From: Didymodactylos carnosus | Taxonomy: Eukaryota > Rotifera > Eurotatoria > Philodinida > Philodinidae | Assembly: GCA_905250885.1 (NCBI GenBank) | Contig: CAJNOQ010002597.1 | Span: 1 to 23,529, forward strand | Direction of reading: 5' to 3' | Length of the DNA: 23,529 nt | Shown here: in pieces, positions 1 through 9,668 of the stretch | Position numbering within the stretch: position 1 is the first letter of the stretch | Layout of the letters: each line of letters opens with the position of its first letter | The notes under the pieces: model-generated | What the model was told of the DNA's origin: nothing | Databases searched by the model: none | The model's input: the letters and a program-made list of their open reading frames with translations, nothing else | Made by a program: the position numbers and the translations under genes

Positions 1-65
1 AGTTTTTCATATTACCCCAACATTTCGCTTTCCGATACTGAAAACCGCACCTTTTTAGCTGCTTC

Positions 66-3000
66 TTAGAAAAAGTTATCAAAGAAATGGCCGTGCTTCT
101 TCTTTTTTGAAATGGATAGTAGTAATCTTTTTAACATTGGATGTTTAACAATCATTACCATCCATTTTTCTTTTGTTATTTTTGATTGATTTGAATTTAA
201 TTCTATTATAGCTGTTTTACATTTTTCTTTAATAAATTGATATAAATGTATATTTGATATTGACAATGATTTTGACATGTCACTATCTGTTATATTTATT
301 GTGATTAATGAATCGATATCAAATATTAACATTGAACGATTATATTCATTACATTCTAAAAATGTTGAATTTAATAATTCAAATTTTTGATTTTCTTCAG
401 TAGCATTATGCATTGATGAAAAATTTGAATCAATTATTTGTATTGTATCAATATTTCGACTAGAACAACCGAAGACAAAACGAGCTATTAGTGCTTGCAA
501 TGATGTCTCATGTGCATCTAGATTCATCTCTATGGTTAAATCATTCTCATCTTTTAGTTCAATTAAACACTTTTTTTCTTGTAAATCTACCAATATTTTT
601 CCAGATGGTTGCATATCTGAAAATTTTAGTGAATATTTTTCAAGTTGTCTACCAAATATACCTGGATTGAGTCGACATATTTCTGGTAATGTACTAACAC
701 CAAACCATACATTATATTCACGTGCAATACCATCAGCTAATTTGGATAGTAAATGATCAGTTATTGTTTCACCACGTTCACATATCGATACTATTGATGT
801 TATTAACGATGTGATAGCTACACCACTAAAATTTGTTGTAATTTTAGATAAAAAATCAATACGTCTTCTATTAAATACATCGGGATCTTTACAAAATAAT
901 GGGCTTAATAATTTTTTACGAACTTCTGGTGATGCGCGACCAACAAAACATTTAGTTTGCATACGTCGTAAAAATGCTTGATCCATCGTGTTCATACGAT
1001 TGGTTGCACCGAATATAATTAAATTTGGAATATTTTTAACACCTTCAATATATGATAATAAAACACTAATACCATCGACTTTTGATTGTTGTGAATGACT
1101 ATCACGTTTTGGTGCTAAATCATCTATTTCATCTATAGTCATTGCACATATCAAATGTGGTAATGATAACGCGCGACTCATTATATCCACTAATAATTTT
1201 TCTGTTTCACCAACATGTGAACGATTTAACTCGCCTGCACTTAATGGAGAAGTTAACATTGTTATGCCAGCGAGAACAGCGACTTTTTTTAATAGTGCAG
1301 ATTTTCCTGAAAAGAAAAAATCTCTAATAGAACTGACTTTGTTTTCTTTTTAAACATTCAACTCTGTTTAGATTATGAAAAAGTTAAACTATATTTCCTA
1401 CCAGTTCCTGGTGGTCCGTAAAGCAGTAAACCACGACCATATTTGATAAACAACTTTTCCATCGCATCAGAAATATTCGTGCCAATAATTTTTCTCAAAT
1501 CTTCTATTTGTCCTTGAATAAAATCTCTTTCATTCCTAACTAATATAATTGCTCTCTAGCTCGTTGTAAATGATTTTTACCGTTTGCTATACCTAATTCA
1601 GCGTTTCTCTTTTGTGTTTTATAATTGTTTTCTATTTTTTCCGCATCATCTATTAAATTCATCCAATTACCACGTAAATCTGTATTTAACATTTGTGATA
1701 TTTGTGCTTGTTTAGCTGCCATTGTTTTATGTATTAATGATTCTTGTTGTAAAATTTCTTCATATCGTATATTATGACCTTCAAGTGTAGTATTTATTTG
1801 ACTAATATTTCTCTCACATTGAATAATATCACATTGTTTTAGTTTAAGTGCTGTTTCAAATGTCTTTACCGTGTTCACCCATTCTTGTTGTTTTTTTGCT
1901 TGTGTTTCAGTCGTTTCTTGTTTATTTTGTGCACAAAATTTACAAAGATAATCATTAATCTTGGTTAATATATTACCATCGTCTTCATATGTTTTCCGTA
2001 CTTCTTGAATGGCTAAAATAATTGCTTGTGGGTTTAGATAGGATAATAAATGTTCTTGCTGAATTGTGTAATAAATATACCGTTTGACACGATGAATATC
2101 ACCTAATAATAATGCTTTTGAACTAGCATACATATCTATTTTACGATCATTAGATATTGTTGAATTTATTTGAATATGATCACGAAGCATTTGTTTGACA
2201 ATAAATGGGACTTTTGATAGCTTTTCCCAGTTTTCATTACTTATTCCTTTTAAATGTTCGATTGTATAGATATACTCCTCTTTTAAAAAAATAAGCAAGA
2301 ATCAGTCAGACAGGTTTATGTTTAAGAAAAAGAATAAATAGCGTTGGAGAAAAATCTTCATAAAGTTCTATGGACTCTACTTCACAAAAAGCACTGATCT
2401 TCTTTCTTTTTTCTTCTCTAAGATACTTGAGAAAGTCAAAAAATTACATATTTCTGTCGCATGAGCTTATTTGGCAGAGTCCAGTATTTCAAATTTATAC
2501 GTTTATACGTTACGACTGCAAAACATATTCAAACATTAGAATATTCTCCATTTTTAATAGTACAATCTTTGCTGAGCAAAATGACGTTTTCCGTTTGACA
2601 ACATATTTTTTTGTTACAGTGTTATGAATTTTTCCAAAATACTCTAATTCCACTCTTCTATCAATACTCAAAAGTGTTGTATATCGAAACATAAAGCTCT
2701 TTCAATTATAAATATTTGCAGACACTCTAGCACAGTAGAAGAAGCGATGAGCACGGATGCTGATCACCTTAGTTCGAAGCCGTGCACGTATATGGCCATC
2801 GTAAACGACACAGCTGAAGTACGGCACATAATACAGACACATAGATTCCAACAGACTTACGCTCGGCTACAGTATCGTAACAGACCTCGTAGCCATGGAT
2901 CTGGATAGCCTTTTACCTTTGAAACTCTTCAACCACATATTCACTACTGATTCATCATATTTATTTGATCTGCATACTTCTAATAAAAGACTGTACAATG

Positions 3001-3502
3001 TTTCATTGACATTGTCTTCAACCGTTGATGATTCTTGTTTAAAATCAAAAATTTTTACTGTTACGTTTGTTTTAAATGTTGTTTTCCATAATAAGGGAAA
3101 TTTTTGATCTTGAATTGTTGGACATTCATAATCAATTGTAAAAAAATTTAATAATAAATTAAAATGAAATGATCCACATGTATCATTTTTCCGAATATCT
3201 AAATTTGGTTGATATTTTGTAAGATTAATTTGATTACTTATATCAACTGGTTTACTAGTGGAATAAAGTGCATACAGTTGAAATGGTGTTTTTGATTGTA
3301 GATTATCGGGTATTTTTATATCATTGTCAATTTGATTTAATTGTTCAATAAATTGAGATATTTCGTCGTGAACACATATTTTTCGAATATTAATAACTAT
3401 ATCATTTATTGTTGTTACTTCAACCGGATTAGTTGATTTCATTTCTCGTCCTTGTTTTTTGTCGGCTACTGATTCTTCATTATCAGCGTATTTACCAGAC
3501 AT
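66..3502 (-). CDS. AAA+ ATPase with SAM-like segment and coiled coil (four exons)
   Basis: Proposed exons are 3502-2917, 2279-1593 (or 2279-1581), 1539-1402 and 1306-66, all joined in phase 1, giving 883 (or 887) residues. Residues about 184-232, built across the first junction (WLKSFK|EEYIYT), look like a SAM domain. Residues about 320-425 are predicted coiled coil. A classic AAA module follows: Walker A GPPGTGKS at about 466-473 (split by an intron), Walker B TIDEID near 527-532, sensor-1 GATNR near 571-575, and the arginine pair AFLRR near 584-585. These residues suggest it can hydrolyse ATP to remodel a protein or complex; the substrate is unknown. The C-terminal part has a Walker-B-like strand (MLIFDIDSLI) with no Walker A, resembling a dead second AAA ring as in NSF-type proteins. 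The start ATG lies 18 bases after an acceptor-like TTTTTGCAG. Module assignment is strong; overall family and exon edges are less certain. Confidence 0.8.
2280..2916 (-). other. Long intron of the AAA+ gene with GC-richer insert
   Basis: This 637-base intron is far longer than the other introns of the same gene (41 or 53, and 95 bases). The donor reads AAAG|GTAAAAGG and the acceptor follows a T-rich tract ending AAAAG. Phase 1 on both sides restores a glutamate codon. About 2717-2916 is visibly richer in GC than the rest of the intron. On the plus strand it holds an uninterrupted 54-codon frame (ATG 2747 to TAG 2906-2908), preceded by an acceptor-like TTTGCAG. I do not recognise the peptide. 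Confidence 0.6.
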
Positions 3503-3847
3503 TTTTTTTCTCTTTCTACTGCAAAAATAATCTGTATCTAGAATTAAAATAACATTAAAAGAAAATGTAAAATTGCAGAAGTCATATCTCGTCTATATTG
3601 GTCTTATGTCACATTAACAGTAACGTTGAACGGGTTCTATCCCACCATCTTACCGAGAAAATAAAAGAACCGAGAAAATATTCCATAAAAAGCGTAAACT
3701 ACACTCTTTCTTGGAGTCAATATCTAGCCATAGAAGATGCAAACACAATTTATCTTATCTTTTATTAATAATGAGTAAAAAATTGTTGTCATTTTCAAGA
3801 GTAGTTTTTAAAAGTGAAAATATTCACGTAAAAATTTGTCATTGATT
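3503..3847. other. Spacer between two tandem minus-strand genes
   Basis: This short AT-rich spacer carries the 3' end of the coiled-coil transcript and the 5' end of the AAA+ transcript. A minus-strand acceptor-like sequence TTTTTGCAG ends 18 bases before the AAA+ start codon. It could belong to a 5' UTR intron or be a spliced-leader addition site; bdelloids are known to trans-splice leaders, but which applies here is inference. I see no ORF or clear promoter motif. Confidence 0.5.
3761..3766 (-). terminator. Poly(A) signal AATAAA of the coiled-coil gene
   Basis: AATAAA on the minus strand, about 80 bases past the TGA stop of the coiled-coil gene. It supports a separate mRNA ending before the AAA+ gene begins. 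Confidence 0.6.
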
Positions 3848-6838
3848 TCAACAATATAGATGTTTGTTTATTTTATCAACAGAAACATATTCTTCATTTT
3901 TCCTTTTTTGTTGTTCTTTATATTTAGCGTATTGATCTGTACCAATCTGAACGTTTATCGCTTCAAAATCTAAATCAGTTTCATAATACCGTTTATCTAA
4001 TTCCGTACGTGCTTCAGCATTATTTTGAATTATTTGACGTTTACTTGATTTGTTATTTTCAACATTTTGAAATTCATTATTGCTTTTTTGTAAATTTGTG
4101 TCTAATTGTTGATATTCAAGTTTCTTTTCATTTAATAAGTTTCTTTTTTGAACTAATTGTTTTGCGATCGTATACAGTTGTGTTGTGGCGGCTTCTTTAG
4201 CCACCTTAGCATCATCTTCTTTTTTTCTTGTGTGTCCAATATTGACATTTAATTTTTCAATTTCATCTAAATTTTTTTTGTTTTCATGTTGTTTAGCTTT
4301 TATTTGTTGTTGAACATAATTTGCATCGGCACTTAAACATGCTTGTTGTTTAGTTAATTTTTGTATATCATTTTTTATTTCTCCAATTCTCTTTTTAGTT
4401 TGTTGAACTTGTTGACGCATTTTATTTCGTTCATTTTCATATTTTAGCATATCTTGTTCTTTATCATTTTTGTCTCTTTCTAAATTTAGCTTTCGACCTT
4501 CCAATATTTTTATTTCATTTATCTTACGTGTTAAATCATTTCTTTTATTTTGAAGTTCATTTTTTACACCATCAAGTGCCTGTTGTTTCATGTGTATATC
4601 ATTTTTTATTTGTTCAACTGTTTGACTTCGAGCACCAACAAGACTTTCTTGATTTTTAATTTCACGATTTAGTGCTCTTTCTATATTAATATTTTCGTCT
4701 AAAATAATTTAAAAACAAAAGGATGTGATTTGCAAATCAGATTGGTGATTAATAAACTACTATTTACCTAATCTTTTTTTCAACTTTTTTTGTTCAGTTT
4801 TTATTGTTTCCACCAATCGTGTTTGTTCTTGTTGTTGGTTTTGTGTCATTTCAAGTCGCGTTTGATTATCATTAATTCGTGCATCTTGTTGTTTCATTGT
4901 ACGTTGATGACGTTTAATTACAGCACATATATCTGTTAAGTTGCAGTTTAATTCATCTCGTTTTTTTTCATCTTGTTGATATTGTTCTTGTTGTCTTTGA
5001 AGAGCATTTGTACATGAATCAATTTCTTTTTGTTTTTGTGCTAAAAGATTATCGACTTGTTTTAACTTCGTTTGTAATTGAATTCTAGTGTTACTTGCTT
5101 GACTGAAGTCCTTGGTAAGTTTACTATAAATATTTTGATATATTTGGCGAGTGTTTTTCTTATCACACAATAGAATATTTTGGTTTTTCACAGCATTTAT
5201 TTTCGTTGTCCATAACTCTTTTTCATTATCACGTTTTCTATTGGCTGCTTTACATTTTTCGCGAAGTGTGTCATATTTTGTTTTTGCGGTCGTCAACATT
5301 GAATTAGCTCGACTCGTTTCACCTCTTGCTCGATCAAGTGCAGCTCCACGTGTTTTGGAGTTACCATCTCTGAACCAATTGGCAACAAAAAAACCATTTT
5401 CATATGTGTTATAACGTCCTAAATGATATTTTTCGTCTTGTTGAGCTGACTTATATGCCTCATTTGCACTAGTATATTCTTGATATGCAGCATTCATTTG
5501 TCTTTCTAGGTCTTGAGCGTCTCTTACTGCTTGCTCATACTTTAATTTTTGTTCTTGTTCTTGTTGTTGAAGATTTATTAATTTCTCTTCATTTTGCCTT
5601 TGTTCATTATTAGCAATATCCAATTGGTTTTTAGCATCATTTTTTTGCTCGCTTAAATCATTACATGTTTGAATGGCTTTATTTAATTCTAATTCAATTC
5701 CACTATGTTCACCTTCTAATTGATTTAATTCGTTTTTGAATTTATCGAGTGTTTTTTGAAATTCATCTATTTTTTTGTGTATTTTAGCTAATAAATTTTC
5801 AGTTGCCTTCAGATTCCTATCCATATTTTGTTGTTGATTTAAATAATCATCGTATTGATCAGCTAACTTTTCTAACTCTCTTTCGAGTTGATGCTTTTCA
5901 TTTTCTAACGATATTATCGTATTGTCTAAATCTCTTAGTTTTTGTTCATGGGTTTGTACATCATTTTGAACTTGTTCTAAACTATTTACAGACGTCTGAA
6001 TTTTATCTTGAATAATTGCCAATTGATCATTTAAATCATTGATACGCTTATTAATATTTTTAATTTCTAAATCAACTTTTGTTACATTATTTTGTTTTTC
6101 TTGTATTATATTTTCTAAATCTTTAATATTTGCTTCTAATTGTTGTTGTTGATTTGTTAAATCCTTTTGTTCCTGTATTAGACGATTTTTTTCTTCTAAT
6201 AAACGTTCTAATTCAGTTATTATTTCTTTTAATTCATTATTCATTGCAAAAATCTCTCTACGTAAATCAGCAATTTTTGTTTCAAGTTCTTGTACTTTGT
6301 TTTCTTCCTCTTTGAGTGTTGCTTCTTGAGCACTTAAATCAATGTTGGCTTGTTCCAATTGATTTCTGATAGTAGCCAACGATGCTTCTAATTTAATTTG
6401 TGAATCCTGAATATCTAGTAATTGTTGTTTTAATTGTGCTTCGTCAGATTCTAATTGTCTTTTACGTTCATTGCATTGTTGTAATGCACTCTCACATGCA
6501 GCTATTCCTGCTATTTGTACCTTGAGTTCTGCATCTGCTTGTTCAGCACACACTATCAATTCATTTTGTTTGCTATCTAATTTTTGTACTTCATTCTCTA
6601 ATCCACGTATTTCTCCATGTAATTTTTCAAAATTTCCGATTAATTCATCACTTTTTAAGTTTTGTTCGTCTAATATTAAGTCTAAATGATTAATTTCGTT
6701 GTGCAATCGATCTTCTTCGGTTTTTAAATTTTCTTGTTTTACGTTAAAACCTTCACGATTTTTTTTTCGTTGTTTTTTATTTTCATGGTAGTTTTCATCA
6801 AAAGGCACATTTTCTAAATCATCCTCGTTGTCGGACAT
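3848..6838 (-). CDS. Long coiled-coil protein (two exons)
   Basis: Exon 1 is 6838-4768 and exon 2 is 4698-3848. The 69-base intron (TTAG|GTAAATAG to TTATTTTAG|ACGAAAA) is in phase 1, and joining gives 973 residues. The N-terminus is acidic (MSDNEDDLEN) and is followed by a basic KKQRKKNR patch that could be a nuclear signal. From about residue 35 onward almost everything is Glu/Lys/Gln/Asn/Leu heptad sequence, interrupted near residues 470-500 by a Gly/Tyr/Phe-rich stretch containing NGFFVANWFRDGN. No ATPase heads (Walker A/B) or zinc hooks are visible, so it is not a complete SMC or Rad50 protein. Likely a structural, filament or scaffold protein. It lies 345 bases upstream of the AAA+ gene on the same strand. 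Coiled-coil content makes similarity-based naming unreliable; I do not assign a family. Confidence 0.8.
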
Positions 6839-7540
6839 GTTTTTATTCAGTATATTGATTGTCCTAGAAATGTTTAAATGAAAAACAGCTTATGAGCATA
6901 AACTAAAACTCTGAAGCATAACTGCTCGTCTAGATTTAACCACCGTACAGGAGAAAAAAATCCATTTATCCTTCGTACTACAGTCGCTCTGAACCAGAGT
7001 TGAAACCGGATCGCAAAATTGTTACCGATCTCATTAAACCTTTCAATCGCCCGATTTTCATCGGTATTTTACCGATTTAGCAACCAAAGAAAATTCAAGT
7101 GTTTTTTATTTCTTTCCGTAAAACTTCCAAAAATATAAAAAAACAGGCTTTTTCATGTAATAACGCCTATAATTGTGAGGCAGATTTCAGAGAAAACTAA
7201 GGTATTTATTCAGGAAGTAATGAGCACTATATGAGCATTCAAGAACACATAGTTACAGTTTATTCATTTCTCAAAACATTTTCTTCTCTTTTCTTCATAT
7301 GATACAAAACACTATAGAAAACACATAGATCAGATCTGTTATCATTTTTGTTCGCACAATTTGTTTGTACACAAGTGTCTGTTTTATAGACTCTTTCTTG
7401 TTTTATTCTCGTTTTCGTGTTTCAACATCAGACCAATCTCCATCAAACAAAATGAACAAAACATAATTAGTTAGATTGTATAAATACATGATAGTTAGTG
7501 CTGACGAAGAACACGACAGAGATAACCCTAGTGGAACTTC
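6839..7540. other. Upstream region of the coiled-coil gene; no gene seen
   Basis: AT-rich intergenic DNA that should hold the promoter of the coiled-coil gene. A minus-strand acceptor-like TTTCTAG lies about 30 bases before its ATG. Around 7020-7080 the words ACCGAT and ATCGGT recur, weakly resembling the palindromic-word clusters elsewhere. No convincing coding sequence: the frame at 7403-7645 runs through a repeat cluster. Confidence 0.4.
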
Positions 7541-7547
7541 TTGTACC

Positions 7548-7706
7548 CAAGATCTTGGGTTAACTAATGTCACAAGATCTTGGATAAAACACGAAGAAGT
7601 CAAGATCTTGGATTCTTGATTCTTCCACTCAAGATCTTGAAACACCTTGACTTACTTCACTCAAGATCTTGGCCAAGAACTTGGGTTAAAAAATTTCAAG
7701 ATCTTG
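7548..7706. repeat. Cluster of the palindrome CAAGATCTTG
   Basis: The perfect 10-base palindrome CAAGATCTTG occurs six times, at 7548-7557, 7573-7582, 7601-7610, 7630-7639, 7662-7671 and 7697-7706. A one-base variant CAAGAACTTG lies at 7674-7683. Starts of the exact copies are 25, 28, 29, 32 and 35 bases apart, so this is not a simple tandem repeat. Several copies extend to CCCAAGATCTTGGG or CAAGATCTTGGC. Intervening DNA is not conserved between copies. Confidence 0.85.
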
Positions 7707-7712
7707 GGTGAC

Positions 7713-8218
7713 AAATTTTCTTTACATTTTGTTTTTATTCATGACAGTCGTAACCATTGAATATACGAACAAATAGAGTCATAGATTCTTCCTTAAACAA
7801 CTATGGTCAAGAAGGAAAAAAATTCGAAGTTATTCTAAGTGTGAAGGTATGGCACTTCAGTTCTCAGATGTTCATTTTGTCTTCTAATTTATGACCTAGC
7901 TAAAGTTCTTAATGCTGTTGAGTAGAGTATTTAGCAGTTTTGCAGGGAGACTATTCCCAGTGCTACTTCCAATGAATTAGAAAGTTTAAACTCGTTGAAA
8001 TTAATGTATCATCAAAAATGCACGATCTGTCCTTCGAACCAATGCGAAAACAAAACTTAGACAAAAATCACGTACGTTGTATCGACGTCAGAAAAGAGCT
8101 AAAAATAGAATTACAAGAAAACCGCTGTCGGATTCATCAGGAAAGTCTGCATATACCACCTTATTTCTAACAAATTTGGTTCAGCGCGGCAAAAGCACCT
8201 AATTCCTAATGGTTTGCA
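7713..8218. other. Intergenic DNA; nothing recognised
   Basis: AT-rich sequence between two repeat clusters. I see no open frame of note, no RNA gene and no clear repeat here. Confidence 0.4.
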
Positions 8219-8392
8219 AAGTCCATCGGACTATTTATTCAATCTGTTGGACTCGGACTGGACTGAACTGCTTTTCTAGAGTCCATGGATTGGACTAGAC
8301 TTAAAAAACTGTTTTTCATGGACTCGGACTAGGCTGGACTGGACTAGATTTTCTTAGTCCATGGACTGGACTCAAAAATTTGAGTCCATACG
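8219..8392. repeat. Cluster of GGACT / AGTCC words
   Basis: About eleven GGACT and four AGTCC words fall within roughly 170 bases. They are often in runs such as GGACTCGGACTGGACT, and once form the perfect palindrome AGTCCATGGACT (8356-8367). Spacing is irregular and the copies are interrupted by T-rich sequence, so it is not an ordinary microsatellite. No coding potential. Confidence 0.75.
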
Positions 8393-8900
8393 GAGCTCTG
8401 GTACTTATCCAGTTCAATACAAAGTTTTGGTTTACTAATATTAAATGGAACGGTAATGACAGAAGAGAATATCATGTTTTTAGTAGAACAAATAATATGA
8501 TATGAATGGGGTGTCACGTTGTATTTGTACTATAAGTTAAGAAGTATAATATGTACCGAGAACGTTCTCTGGATTCTTTTTTCTTCTCCGGTTATTCAAT
8601 TCACATCTGGACAAATTTAAGTGAATTTGAATTTCAACTACAACATATGTTCATGCATAAGATAAGCATTGTCAAAAAAAATCTGTTCCAAACAACTCTG
8701 ATAGGACTGATCCTGGAAGATATTTCTTTCTCTTAAGTTATTCTGTGAGTAGAAACAAAGCACAAACAAATGGAAAATCTCAGCCTTTTTTGGGACTCTG
8801 CATATAGATAGCACGTTCGAGCTCATGGAAGACTGGAATAGATTAACGAATGCGCAGTTTTCGAGCTTATGATCTGTACAAAAAAGATTTAGAACGAACT
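8393..8900. other. Intergenic DNA; nothing recognised
   Basis: AT-rich DNA. Short frames at 8551-8736 (plus) and 8638-8826 (minus) overlap on opposite strands and neither resembles a protein family. Confidence 0.4.
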
Positions 8901-8908
8901 ATCAGAGC

Positions 8909-9172
8909 CATAACATCCGGAAATCGCCGTCGCCGCGGATTCAATGTTAAAGTGTTAACACTTTAGCGTTAACACTTTAACACTTTAACATATACGAACT
9001 CGCGGCTAGTGAGGGTGAGGGTGGAGAGGTGAGAGTGAAGTGAGTGAAGAAGTGCTCCACCCTCATCCTCACTACTTCACCCTCAGTTATGCACGTTTAT
9101 CCTTTTACATTTTAACACTTTAACACTTTAACATATAAGAATCCGCGGCGACGGCGATTTCCGGATGATGCC
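8909..9172. mobile_element. Small non-autonomous inverted-repeat element (MITE-like)
   Basis: Perfect 29-base inverted repeats lie at 8914-8942 and 9139-9167, beginning CATCCGGAAATCGCCG. The 8-base sequence ATCAGAGC lies just outside on both sides (8901-8908 and 9173-9180), a candidate target duplication; this assumes the outermost five bases of each end are imperfectly paired. Inside, TTAACACTTTAACA words repeat next to each arm, and a second foldback pairs a GTGAGGGTGAGGGTGGAG tract with CTCCACCCTCATCCTCAC. There is no transposase frame. An 8-base duplication is usual for hAT-type elements, but the family call is inference. Confidence 0.75.
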
Positions 9173-9180
9173 ATCAGAGC

Positions 9181-9668
9181 ATTATGTCCAATGTCTACCG
9201 TTGGAATCAAAAACGTTTTTCCTATTATACGATGCTTGCGCTATGGACCAAACTTTCGTTCAGTTTCAAACAAGGGTTTTAAAAATCAGAAAAATTTCCA
9301 CAAATCAGAATTTTTCTGCCAAAATCAGAAGATCTGGGATTCCTGGCTATTATCAAAATTTCGTCACAATTGATGGATTTGGTTCTATCTTGATAGTACT
9401 AAAGGGACGAAAAAGGTGTGCTGTACAAAAAAGATAAAATGAAAGCTAATAAAAATATTTGAATCAAGCCGTAGATATTCTTTAACTTAATTTACTATAA
9501 AAAGCCACAGTAACAATTCTTTCTAGTTTACTGCTGTTTTTCTCTTTTTTCCTTATACTTGCTACACATCTACATGTACACAATAACTTCCTCAGTATTT
9601 GCCGTTGTTACAAAAACGTATTATATCTTTATATTTTTTTTCCATCTAAAGAAAAACCGTGATTAAAA
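9181..9668. other. 3' flank of the amidase gene; no other gene seen
   Basis: AT-rich DNA downstream of the amidase stop codon. The frames at 9165-9437 begin inside the inverted-repeat element and run through AAAATCAGAA-type low-complexity sequence, so I do not call them genes. No clear AATAAA on the minus strand. Confidence 0.4.

Noticed and set aside
2510..2692. Extra exon of the AAA+ gene within its long intron
   Set aside because: The exons at 2917 and 2279 already join in phase and give a sensible SAM-like sequence; the frame between has poor residue composition.
3848..6838. SMC or Rad50-type ATPase
   Set aside because: Long coiled coils are present, but Walker A, Walker B, signature motif and zinc hook are all absent.
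7403..7645. 80-residue minus-strand frame
   Set aside because: Half of it lies in the CAAGATCTTG cluster, and nothing resembles a protein family.
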